From positions 1,426,001 to 1,490,000 of the forward strand of contig JAQISU010000163.1 of assembly GCA_029339505.1 (NCBI GenBank): a stretch of 64,000 nt of DNA, read 5' to 3'. Every line of letters begins with the position of its first letter. The stretch's first letter is position 1. The notes below the pieces were generated by a model. That model did not search any database. It saw nothing but the letters and a program-made list of their open reading frames with translations, and was not told where the DNA came from. Made by a program: the position numbers and the translations under genes. Source of the stretch: Unio delphinus (Eukaryota; Mollusca; Bivalvia; Unionida; Unionidae). Positions 33,956 through 43,078 of the stretch are shown piece after piece.

Positions 33956-34246
33956 GGTGAATTAACAACTCTGACACAATCTCATCTCAGATGCTAAATA
34001 TAACAGCAGTGAGATTTTTCCTAAAATAATTATTTTTTCTGCATCAAACATATATCACCACTTTTTGTTGTTGTTATTGCGAAATTGCTTTAGTAAATAA
34101 TAACAGTTGAGTAACAGTAATAACAACAACAAAAAGTGGTGATATATTTTTGATGCAGAAAAAATAATTATTTTAGAAAAATCTCACTGCTGTTATATTT
34201 AGCATCTGAGATGAGATTGTGTCAGAGTTGTTAATTCACCATCTGA
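33949..34246. repeat. ~300-bp near-perfect hairpin (MITE-like)
   Basis: Arms of about 130 bp: ATGGTGAATTAACAACTCTG at 33953 is mirrored by CAGAGTTGTTAATTCACCAT ending at 34242, with TAACAGCAGTGAGATTTTTC and TTTTTGATGCAG blocks inverted between them. The loop is ~20 nt around GCTTTAGTAAATAAT. It interrupts the third terminal sub-unit, so it is probably an inserted MITE; it could also serve as a replication hairpin. Confidence 0.9.
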
Positions 34247-34760
34247 AGCTTATATAATGAATGATACTGATACAATTATTGATTGTTGCAACAGAGTCAT
34301 TTAAATATTTTTATTTATAGTGCCATTGAAATATTTTTATTTATAGTGCCTTTTGGTGGTTTTTTTTATGTCATTTTGGTGGTTTTTGGTGGTTTTTTCA
34401 CTGATTTTATGCCTTTTTGGTTGTTTTTTCACTGATTTCATTTGAAAATGTCAAAGAGATTTTACGGTCAAATGGTCGATTTTGCATGGGATTTTCCGTA
34501 GAAAAAAGCTGTTAGGATTGATTTTCATTGATTTCTAGCCAATTTTTGATGATTTTGATGATTTTTAGTCATTTTTTGATGATTTTTCATAAAAAAACCT
34601 CGTAGGGTTAAGTAGTCGATTTTGCATTGAAGTTCTCGTAGAGAAAAGCTGTTAGGATTCATTCAGTATGAAATATTTTTATTTATAGTGTCATTGAAAT
34701 ATTTTGTGGGTTTTTCAGTCACGTGGTCGATTTTAACACCAGTGACAAAGTCACCGTAGA
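34247..34760. other. T-rich non-coding left arm of the satellite-like element
   Basis: Imperfect repeats of TATTTTTATTTATAGTG, TTTTGGTGGTTTTT and AAAAGCTGTTAGGATT. No frame of note. Confidence 0.7.
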
Positions 34761-34945
34761 AGTCTTTCATTGATGGGGAAAGTCACATAAAATATTTTTT
34801 TGACATCAATGACATGTCAGATGATTTTTAACACCATTGTGGAAGTGTTTTAACAGCTCTATCTTTGATGGGGAAAGTCACATAATTGTATATAAAATAA
34901 ATAATACTGCGACTTTCCCCACTTTTCCCTTGATCAATCCGACAT
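34760..34945. promoter_or_regulatory. Palindrome module of the satellite-like element (counterpart of 6766-6942)
   Basis: GGGGAAAGTC at 34870-34879 and its complement at 34911-34920 enclose an AT-rich spacer with TTGTATATAAAATAAATAAT. On the minus strand the order GATATGTCGGATTGATCAA - arm - TTTTATATACAA - arm - CACTTCC - TGTTAAAAATCATCTGACAT is the same as in the 1-14700 element. A half-site (TGATGGGGAAAGTCACATA) is repeated at ~34772. It lies directly 3' of the fragment at 34934-35179. Confidence 0.75.
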
Positions 34946-35179
34946 ATCATATCGAGAGAACCATCCATTAACGGTCCAAACATTGTAGTGTGTGTATCCG
35001 TCGCTGACTAACAAATATAATTCTTTATTATCAGAGTATAATTCTATTGCCGTTGAAATAAATGAAGTGTATGCGGAAAAAGTCACTAATGGCAAAGCCA
35101 ATGGCAACACCATCAATGATAAAATCACCAACAATGACAGAGTTATCAATGGTAGAGCCATTAAAAGAAAAAAACACAA
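34934..35179 (-). pseudogene. Duplicated C-terminal scrap of the primase-helicase gene
   Basis: The end of this frame (THYNVWTVNGWFSRYDMSD) resembles the end of the helicase frame at 35867 (FHIWTVNGWLVRYQIH), and both stops are followed at once by a palindrome. The rest has no similarity I can see. It is probably a duplication scar. The overlapping plus-strand frame 34992-35291 (99 aa, Lys-rich, GTG start) is an alternative reading. Confidence 0.45.
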
Positions 35180-35512
35180 ACAACCCTCCGATGACTCATG
35201 GAAAAAGCATATTCCTGACCAGGACCGTGAAGTCGATGAAATTCTTTATCCAAAGAACCTTTCAATGAACAATTTCGTCGTAAAAAAATAATTTAACGAA
35301 CTACAAGAACGGAATCATAGACCTATTTAACGAGATTTTGTCGTTGAGAAAATTTATGTTGCAATCGTTCAGATCGGTTCTCAAGCATTTTTCCCCTTGG
35401 TGATTTTTGAACTGTCCTGAATTTCCCATTATGATATTTCACTTTGACAGAACAATGGGGTTGTCCCTGAATGATCTATATCACATTTCAGATAGGTCAT
35501 TACTATTTTTAA

Positions 35513-35743
35513 TTATTGAACTTCAATTTGCGTTTGAAATGAACTACTGGAAGAAGCCTGTTGATATTTTCTGGAGAGACGGACACGTGCTGTGGCATCT
35601 CGATTTACTCGGGTTGCTATCGGATGCACAATTCCATCTGGACCCTTGTAAGATATTTTGCGGCGCCCATTATTGAATTTCTCTGAAAACTTCCCACTGG
35701 GATATTTTTGACGCATTTGTTCGATTGATTCTGTCGCAATCAT
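35513..35743 (-). CDS. Small basic protein, unknown
   Basis: A 76-aa frame starting MIATESIEQMRQKYPSGKFS with a central YKGPDGIVHPIATRVNRDAT and a Ser/Gln-rich tail. It begins ~60 bp beyond the palindrome at 35804-35854, on the same strand as the helicase gene, so it could be the next gene of that transcription unit. A further short minus frame (~35330-35480, KYHNGKFRTVQKSPRGKMLE) shares the YxNGKF-type start, hinting at a repeat family. No function assigned. Confidence 0.4.
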   Translation of the reverse strand: MIATESIEQMRQKYPSGKFSEKFNNGRRKISYKGPDGIVHPIATRVNRDATARVRLSRKYQQASSSSSFQTQIEVQ

Positions 35744-35803
35744 ATATTATAGTTAATCTTTAAAAAGATATCCATTACATGTTTCTATTGTCCCACGATC
35801 GGT

Positions 35804-35854
35804 GTTGAAACGGAACATTACATTTTATTTTATATGAAAAGGTGCCGATTCAAC
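35804..35854. promoter_or_regulatory. Intergenic palindrome with TATA-like spacer
   Basis: GTTGAAACGGAAC (35804-35816) pairs, with two mismatches, with GTGCCGATTCAAC (35842-35854) around ATTACATTTTATTTTATATG. It is located between the stop of the helicase gene and the next minus-strand gene. Spacer almost identical to that at 39946-39997, arms different. Confidence 0.7.
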
Positions 35855-35866
35855 ATTTTTAATTTT

Positions 35867-38800
35867 TTAGTGTATTTGATACCGGACCAACCAGCCATTA
35901 ACCGTCCAAATATGAAATTTAAGCCATGCTGTGTGATCATTTACCGCGGAAATATCTTTACCGGCAATTTCATAATCATCGGTGATAAATGTTTCTCGCC
36001 ATCCACTGTCATTAAAACAGTCAGGAATGGGCCAACTAGGATACGTTAAAGTATAATTGCCCCGGCTTGGGTTTATCTTATTATCTGCGGTTAATTCAGC
36101 ACCGTATCGTTTATAAATCATTTTGATTTTCTCTATGATATTTCTTCGGTCTGTGGTTTTTCTTGATTTTAATTTGGTCCCGGGAAACAATTCAGAGAAG
36201 TTGTTAATCAAAGTGTTATATTTTTCTTTGTCCGTAATTATCGCTGATACAGCTTCATTGAGGTTATTCACGGGAATAATTGTCGTTGTTAGGTCATCAG
36301 GAACAACATTTGGTAATTTCGCCAATTTGATAATTTCGGTAATTATTTCATCTTGCTGTCTCGGAGATAAACAATCGCTTCTAAACACTTTTCGCTGAAA
36401 TATTTTTCCATCGTTGTGATCAGCAATTATTTTCTCCTGATAATTTATCACAGCAGGGATTTTTTTGTAATGTTGTTCAATTTGTTCTGGGGGAAGTTTG
36501 CTAATATCACACTGATAGATGTAATTAAGATAATTTAATTTCTGCTGATATGGTGATAAATTAAAATCATCGTGATATTCGTAATAATTGATCCTGTTGG
36601 ATATTTTTCCAGAAAAAAGCTTTTCAATGTCATTATCGGTGATCTCGGGATTATTTACCAAGGATGCATTTTTCACACGCTCTCCAAAACTCATTAACAG
36701 ATCATCAGAGACATTTCTGTTGTCGGGGTATTTTTGAAGTAGTTTATCCAGTTTGGACTTTTTTTGTTGGTTTCCAAGTTGTATAATCCATAGGGGAAAC
36801 TGTAACAATTTCATATCCCGTACGTCTCATAGATTCGATTAGCCGTGGAGTAAAGAAACATCTTGATGCATTTTCCTCAACAATGTAACTGATATATGCT
36901 TGGCCGAAACTTGTATTGATATCAGATATGTTAGGTAGTCTATTATCCCGTTCCGATGCGGTTAAATTCCGTTCATTATTAATTATTCTCGCGATAACAT
37001 CTTCCCGGGTCACTGGCAACCCATGTGATATTTTTCTTGATACCGAGTAATGAATTTCAGAAATATTCCTGAATCGATGAATTGCCTGTTTAGTGGCTTC
37101 AACAGATCCAACTTCAAACGAGAATACGAATAACACATCAAATTGTCCATCAATGATAGATACTCCTGCTTCGAGTGTATGATTAAAAATCACCATCCTG
37201 GTGTTAGCAAATGCCGCAACGGGATCAGAAAAGTCTTTGTGTTTAACAATGCTATCGGTATCAGCATGATAGTGTTTTTCAGAAATATTTCTTCGTTGTG
37301 CTTCCTTAGCGATTTCTTCTACAGAAAAGTTTCCATGGCGCTTATAATGGCAAAATACCCCGCATCGTTTAGTGCCATCATTGAGATATCTCCATAACAG
37401 CTGGTAATTTTCTTCATTGGAATTTTCCAAATAAAACTTCTTCCCGTTGTCCGGTTTATAATCGTTAATAATGAATTTTATTCCAGGACGCATCATTGAG
37501 AGTATTTTCTTGTCATCGTCGTTGGCATCTGCGTCCAACGCAATAAAATGTCTCGCAGTAGTGATTAGCCCATCAAACCTTTCCCACATTGGTTTACTTC
37601 TTGATGGATTCGAAAAGATCTGACTGTATATTCCATGAAGCTCATCAGCGATAACAGTGCTAGGTGTTCCTGTAACCCTCGTCAAGGAATCAACTTGAAC
37701 AACAACTCGTGTGGGTAATTTTTCATTAAAATGAATATCACCAGCGATTTCATTATACAACTGAATTTGTTGATCAGCTGCGGTTTTACTCGATAATGTT
37801 TTTCTATAGCTGATATAGCATACAGATGAATCATCTGCGATTGATTTCCACGCAGCAATTGATTTCCCCATTCCACAAGCTGAACCATCTAAATAATCAT
37901 CACTGGAACCAATACAACCTCGTCCTGAAATATGTGCTGGTGGTTCCGTATAAATAAAATCAGGAACCCTCGTGGGAAATTCACCCCCGTAGCTATCTCG
38001 TTGTAACCCCATCAAGTATTTAATATATCCTGCTGATTTTTCTGTGGCTGTTAACGGCGATGCAACAGCATCTACGGCATTGTCAGGAGATCCCGATAAA
38101 TAATTAGCGATTCTTGAGTCCAAGTTGTCCCTATTTACAACAATCTTTTTCCCGTGAAATCTCGGGCAAATAATATCATAATGATCGTCATATTCATATA
38201 CCAGACAATTATCACAACTCGGTTCAATAACATCAAATGCAGCATTGTATCCATGACGTCGTTTGCAAATAACACAATAGTGTCCAGGTCGTCTAGCAAA
38301 TGTGATTCTATTTCCACTTGATGTTATTTGTGAGATTATTTGATCGGGTTGTCCAGTTAGCGCCGTTGATATTGCAATAACATTTTCATCTTAAACGCTA
38401 GTGTTCACGGGATAATTAAATTCAACAATCCCCACTGGAACATTTTCGTGTACACTTATTAATGGATCAACAGGACCATCCAACGATCGTTTACAAATAC
38501 TGTTAGGCGATTTTTATTTGGTCCCGGGCAACTTGAAACTGTAGACCCCAGCAATCTTATCAATGTTCCAATCAGGATTATCCGTTGCAGCCTTTGATAT
38601 TAATGTCCGATGTGTTTGAAAATCCACAATAAGATCAACAACAACATGATATCCTTTTGTTGTTTCAAATACAACAACGGTACCATATTGTTGAAAGTAT
38701 TTTCTAACCGCAACAAGATCTGGTTTAAAATCAATATCACAGATGAACTTTCTGCGTCGTTGTTGTAAAATAATCTCATTAACACATGATTTTCCTTGAT

Positions 38801-38940
38801 AATGTAACATATCAAATTGTTCATAGTTGTCCCACACATGGAATTGCCCCATCGATTGAATAATTGGTTTTGATAAGATTATACCATCAGGAGTCAATGA
38901 TTGGACCGCATCCACTTTTTTATCAAATATATGATATTGT
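35867..38940 (-). pseudogene. AEP primase - zinc - herpes OBP-type helicase replication protein, broken
   Basis: Reading leftward. Primase part (38514-38915): CDIDFKPDL carries the paired catalytic acidic residues and KGYHVVVDL the following S/G-x-H-type motif of archaeo-eukaryotic primases. Then two CxxC-type pairs (HYCVICKRRHGY, PSCDNCLVY; 38160-38320). Then a superfamily-2 helicase of the herpesvirus origin-binding protein type (36744-38123): SACGMGKSIAAW (Walker A), VIADELHGI (DExH), HFIALDADAND, and AIHRFRNI (motif VI). A C-terminal domain follows (35867-36814). The primase, zinc and helicase parts are in one phase but separated by TAA at 38514-38516 and 38391-38393; the C-terminal part is in another phase, changing near a seven-A run (~36756-36762). 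It probably replicated the element without PolB. Confidence 0.8.
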
Positions 38941-39612
38941 TACAAGCACAGGGGTATTCACTTGACCGAGCGGTGTCAAAACCCTGGCGCGAGTCACGCT
39001 GGAAGTCATATGTTTTCCCCAAATTTCCAAAGACTTCCATACAACTTGAGTTGTAAAATGGAAAGAAAGACGTGTCTGCTATGATTATTAATCTTTGCTG
39101 TAATCAATGGGCGACCCAGAGGAGACAACTTGCCCAAACGTCCATTAACTACACCTTTACATGGTTTTTCTTCATTATCATCCGTTTTCCGTACCGATAG
39201 CTTGTCATGCCATAGAAATTACACCAGTATTCCCTTACTAACTGGGAAATATTTAACTGCGCGACCCTAGGCCAGTCCATCCACAGAATTTCCGGCGTAT
39301 CACACTCATATACATACGCCAATTTTCCACTATGGCCACATAAACGGTACCTACCAAGTTCCAACTTATTGATTCCATTCTATAATTTACTGATTTCCAA
39401 CCATAAATGCTGCCTTTTCAATCACACTACTTGTATACACCACTGAATTTTAATATGGACTACGTTACAAAAAGGGACAGTCATTCGGCTTGTACCCAAA
39501 ATCACTACTAACGACCCAAGCATGCTTCAAATTCACTAACACTTACTCCAAATTTATTACAATATGATATCATTTTATATATATATATATATAATTTCAA
39601 ATGTCTAATTAA
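38941..39612. other. Region upstream of the primase gene
   Basis: Open minus-strand pieces (39149-39364, 71 aa, starting MELGRYRLCGHSGKLAYVYE; and ~38940-39060) might be the missing primase N-terminus or a small separate gene, but they are not in one phase and I recognise no motif. A (TA)n tract is at 39573-39592. Confidence 0.4.
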
Positions 39613-39614
39613 AT

Positions 39615-39635
39615 GACATTATTTTATATACAATG
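39615..39635 (+). promoter_or_regulatory. TATA-type start element of the satellite zinc-ribbon gene
   Basis: ATTATTTTATATACAATG touches the start codon. It is the same arrangement as at 5324-5343, and TTTTATATACAA is also the spacer core of the palindrome at 6793-6847. Confidence 0.5.
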
Positions 39636-39929
39636 CCATCTTGCAAACTCGCTACAAATAAATGCGTATGGCTATCACAACAAACAATAACCCCGTGTGG
39701 AAAAAACTCATACGGGAAATTCTGTGGAACACACGCAATGTTCGCAAAACTCGGTAAATCGGATGGTCCAAGACCATGTCGAGGTTGTGGAAAAGGTGTT
39801 CGGGGAAAATATCAGTTGTGTATGGATTGCGGTGGCCATCAATATCGATCAATTGTCAATCAAGACATTAAGATGTCCAGAACTCCAACAACTATAGAAG
39901 AATTTCTTCGTGATAGAACCTCAATTTGA
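39633..39929 (+). CDS. Zinc-ribbon protein of the satellite-like element
   Basis: A 98-aa homologue of the protein at 5341. N-terminal cluster KCVWLSQQTITPCGKNSYGK then FCGTH, and ribbon CRGCGKGVRGKYQLCMDCGG; the G-V-R-G-K-x-Q-L-C core is the same in both. It lacks the 8-aa repeats of the larger element's version. It is intact and followed within 20 bp by a palindrome. Shared possession with the 1-14700 element argues that both need it, perhaps for common transcription or replication signals (inference). Confidence 0.75.
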   Translation: MPSCKLATNKCVWLSQQTITPCGKNSYGKFCGTHAMFAKLGKSDGPRPCRGCGKGVRGKYQLCMDCGGHQYRSIVNQDIKMSRTPTTIEEFLRDRTSI

Positions 39930-39945
39930 TGGCTCTATGTTGAGT

Positions 39946-39997
39946 GGGGAAACGGCACATTACATTTTATTTTATATGAAAAAGGTGCCGTTTCCCC
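39946..39997. promoter_or_regulatory. Perfect 13-bp intergenic palindrome
   Basis: GGGGAAACGGCAC (39946-39958) and its exact complement (39985-39997) flank a 26-nt spacer with ATTTTATTTTATATG. It lies between the zinc-ribbon stop and the penton-like gene, followed by TTTTTAAAAATTTTCCC. Confidence 0.75.
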
Positions 39998-40117
39998 ATT
40001 TTTAAAAATTTTCCCTGTTATGATTTTTCTCGGAAGACTATTATACGCGTGTGTGTAGATATCAACAAACGGATCAGAGAGCCAATCGTTTAATCGACGA
40101 ACCCAGTACAAACAAGC

Positions 40118-41407
40118 ATGATCTCAATAACCTCAACGAATCCAGAATTCAGTGTGAATTTCCCCTCTCCGGTCCCAGTGAAGGAAATCGCACTAGCAAA
40201 ATTACGAGTATACCACAGTTGGCCAAATATTAGGTCAAAATCATTTGGTGGTCAACAACCGAATAATTCACTGGTATTTGCAAATAAGAATAAAGACGAC
40301 GGTACCCCAGACTGGAACGTTGTTTCCATACCAACCGGATCATACCAAATCGAACAAATCAATAACGAATTGCAACGTAGAATAAAATCGATTACTGGAG
40401 CAGAATCGAAAATAGCTATAACGGTTCATGAGCCAACACTATCATCTGCCATTGAGATAAGCACAGAAGGATACGTCGTAGATATCTATCAGAGTTCTAT
40501 TAGAACCGTACTAGGATGGCCTGAATTACCATCAGGGTGGAAAACCGTTGATTTACCAGAACCACAAAAAACTGATTATATCACAGACAGGATAAAATCT
40601 GATAATCCAGTAAAAAGCTATAGCGATTACAATATAATGAATTTTTTTAATGGAGTGACAGATCCCTTCACTAAGAGAAAATACTACTTAATTCAACGGG
40701 ATAAAATCACTAAAAATTTCACAGCGTTCAATAATGATTTTTCACTGTTGTTAATATCTCTTAAATCAGGCTCTCTCACCCGATATGAATTTATCAGCGT
40801 TGTAGAAACATGTAACAAAATCATCAATGATATGGAAACATTTCATTCACAAATTATTCAAGAGGTATTAGGTGACAGTAGTCCTGAAACAAGAGATTTA
40901 TTTGCAAATGGATATAAAATCTCCGTCAAAGATATTCCAGCATTCAAAATACCAGGATATAACGTACCAGAACTACAAAAATCTCTCAGTGACACCATAG
41001 ATATTGGTTTTAAAATAATTCATGATGCATGGAAAAAAACAACATCACCGGAAATAAAAATCCTGACACATAATAATGACCCAGATGGTAGTGGCAGGCA
41101 TATCGCTCCTGAAAATGTGAATATTTCATCGGTCATAGCGATCAATTTAGTATGTGATGTTATCGAAGGAAGCTATCAAATAAATTTAGAACGATCAAAT
41201 CAAGCTCAGCAAGGATATATTTTGTATTCATTTGCACCAACAGCTCCTCCAGGGTTTCTAATCATTGAATCCCCAATTAATCCAGTCTATATGCGATGTC
41301 ATAATAATTCATTAACCAGAATTAATTTCAAACTCACTGACCAGTCCAATAATCTGATTGATTTACAAGACGAAGTTTTACAAATAAGTCTGTTTGTAAA
41401 GTCGTAA
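40118..41407 (+). CDS. Penton-like virion protein of the satellite-like element
   Basis: A 429-aa intact frame from ATG 40118 (MISITSTNPEFSVNFPSPVP), colinear with 13108-14397 and very similar to it at both DNA and protein level. The exception is a stretch of ~40 residues (around 172-212; MNFFNGVTDPFTKRKYYLIQ here against LYFFIELVDPPTKKIYHILQ there) that is strongly diverged. The C-terminal block RINFKLTDQSNNLIDLQDE is conserved. It is the only virion-type protein in the element and abuts its right terminal repeat, as in the larger element. It may let the element enter or alter the helper's particles (inference). Confidence 0.78.
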   Translation: MISITSTNPEFSVNFPSPVPVKEIALAKLRVYHSWPNIRSKSFGGQQPNNSLVFANKNKDDGTPDWNVVSIPTGSYQIEQINNELQRRIKSITGAESKIAITVHEPTLSSAIEISTEGYVVDIYQSSIRTVLGWPELPSGWKTVDLPEPQKTDYITDRIKSDNPVKSYSDYNIMNFFNGVTDPFTKRKYYLIQRDKITKNFTAFNNDFSLLLISLKSGSLTRYEFISVVETCNKIINDMETFHSQIIQEVLGDSSPETRDLFANGYKISVKDIPAFKIPGYNVPELQKSLSDTIDIGFKIIHDAWKKTTSPEIKILTHNNDPDGSGRHIAPENVNISSVIAINLVCDVIEGSYQINLERSNQAQQGYILYSFAPTAPPGFLIIESPINPVYMRCHNNSLTRINFKLTDQSNNLIDLQDEVLQISLFVKS

Positions 41408-41522
41408 AGACTTTCATCCTGAAAGGATTTTCGTCCTAAGGATTTTCCCCCCAGACAAGGTCTGGGACACGATATCGTATCGGACTTGATAAAATATTCG
41501 GTTGAAGACGTTTCGTTTGGCA

Positions 41523-41744
41523 AATGGAGGCTTTCTTTATTTTGATTTCATTATTTTTTTCTTTGACTGATTTCATTGATTTTTTCTTTGACTGATTTCA
41601 TTGATTTTTCATTATTATTTTTTGCCTGATTTCATTGATTTTTTTTGGCCTGATTTCATTGATTTTTTGCCTGATTTCATTGTTTTAAGCCTTAATCCAT
41701 TGAAAACTTGTTTAAAAACGTTGTCCGATACGCCTCCTCTGCTG

Positions 41745-41746
<2 letters not shown>
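41523..41746. repeat. Right terminal repeat of the satellite-like element
   Basis: Tandem TTTCATTGATTTTT/TGCCTGATTTCATT units, then AATCCATTGAAAACTTG, TTTAAAAACGTTGTCCG and ATACGCCTCCTCTGCTGCT, inverse of 33447 onward. Confidence 0.93.
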
Positions 41747-41819
<73 letters not shown>

Positions 41820-41827
41820 CATGCAGC

Positions 41828-41914
<87 letters not shown>

Positions 41915-41990
41915 TGTGTGTGTGTGTGGGTGTGTGTGTCTGTGTATGTGTGTGTCTGTGTATGTCTGTGTGTGTGTGTTATTTGGAGCA
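41747..41990. repeat. (TA)n and (TG)n microsatellite at the insertion site
   Basis: (TA)n directly after the element, then ATTGTCATGCAGCAGGTATAT (41815-41835; copy of 33419-33439), a second (TA)n and a long imperfect (TG)n. Frames of alternating I/Y or V/C are artefacts. Confidence 0.97.
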
Positions 41991-42409
41991 TTTTTATTGT
42001 TACGACTGCAATCAACTGAGCATGACAAAATTACGAAAACATCATTTTTTTTAATAACAAAATTATATTGTTTAAATATAAATTGTTTAATAAGGTTTAA
42101 ACATAAATTAAAGAAGATTATTAGGTCATAGATAATATTCATTCATACAATATTATGGCTTAAGCAGTTTGTTTGTTTATTCATCAGCCGCTTTCTTCGT
42201 TCACCCGTATTAGTAACCTATGTAAAACAACCGGGAAAACAGACCTCAATATTTTCTTTTTATAACATAATTGAAACAATTGCATAAGTTCAACAATACA
42301 TGTAATTTTTTTTTTTTTAAAACAACTTTAGTAATTACACTTTAATTGTTTAATTAAATGTCCTGGTGGCGCAATTTGCTGTTCGTGCCATTCTATATTT
42401 ACACCTTTC

Positions 42410-42590
42410 TAGGGGTGTGCTCCAGTGGCTTAGTGCTTAGAGCGACCGCCTCATATGTTGCAGGTCACGGGTTCGAACCCCGGCTGTGTATTACTATAAC
42501 TTATGAAAATGATATTAATAGTTGTCTCGTAGCCGCTCAGCATTACGAGGTTAGTGTTATGACTGGTAGGTCTGGTGTCCGGATAATGTG
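42410..42590 (+). repeat. tRNA-derived SINE
   Basis: Pol III-type A box (AGTGGCTTAGTGCTTAGAGC) and B box (GGGTTCGAACCCC) spaced as in a tRNA, without a full cloverleaf; the downstream part is non-tRNA. Confidence 0.7.
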
Positions 42591-43078
42591 ACTGGGTGTA
42601 ACATATTGCTACATGTCTACGGTATGATGCCCAAGTACTAGACATCACTATAAATTGCCACAATGCAGATATCGTAGCGATATGCATGAACATTTTTAAC
42701 GCACACCATTCTACCAAATAGAATTAATATCCGGAAAATTTAAACTCTCGAAGAACTTTGGAATTTAAAATTATATTTGATTATAAAAGACCAAATCCAT
42801 GAAATTGGTGCTATGAAAATCTTTGCTGATGGTGAACATTCCGTACACTTGAAAAAAGGTCTTTTGATACATTTTTATTCATGTTTGCCATCGTGTTCAT
42901 CTTAGTTAATGTATTGAACCTTCAAGGCTGTTACTTTGCTCTCTTAAGTAAGAATTTACTATAAATATATTCCGTGGCAGGGGAAAATCATAATGTCGTT
43001 GTCCTTTTGATTATATAAAAGGTTAATTATTTGTCTTTTGTTTAACACTGAAGCAAAAATGCTAAGAGTACATTGTGG

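Larger units (their letters stand above)
33447..41746. mobile_element. 8.3-kb satellite-like virus element with inverted terminal repeats
   Basis: Left end AGCAGCAGAGGAGGCGTATC; the right end is its exact inverse (…GATACGCCTCCTCTGCTGCT). The inverted homology continues for ~150 bp (ACAACGTTTTTAAACAAG, GATTAGGGCTTAAAAC or equivalents, then TCAATGAAA/AATAATGA). Contents: broken AEP primase-OBP helicase, two or three small genes, zinc-ribbon protein, penton-like protein, and three palindromes. Capsid, protease, ATPase, PolB and integrase are absent. Zinc-ribbon, penton-like gene, palindrome module and terminal GCAGCAGAG are all shared with the adintovirus-like element at 1-14700. I infer a dependent satellite or hybrid provirus. 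It is inserted in a TA repeat. Confidence 0.82.

Noticed and set aside
34992..35291. 99-aa Lys-rich plus-strand protein
   Set aside because: GTG start, no motif, overlaps the minus frame with helicase-like C-terminus; not enough to call a gene.
36744..36814. Programmed frameshift signal at the seven-A run of the helicase gene
   Set aside because: The needed phase change is not the usual -1 direction and the gene has in-frame stops elsewhere; decay or sequence error is simpler.
42410..42490. Functional tRNA gene
   Set aside because: A and B boxes are present but no consistent cloverleaf; fits a tRNA-derived SINE.
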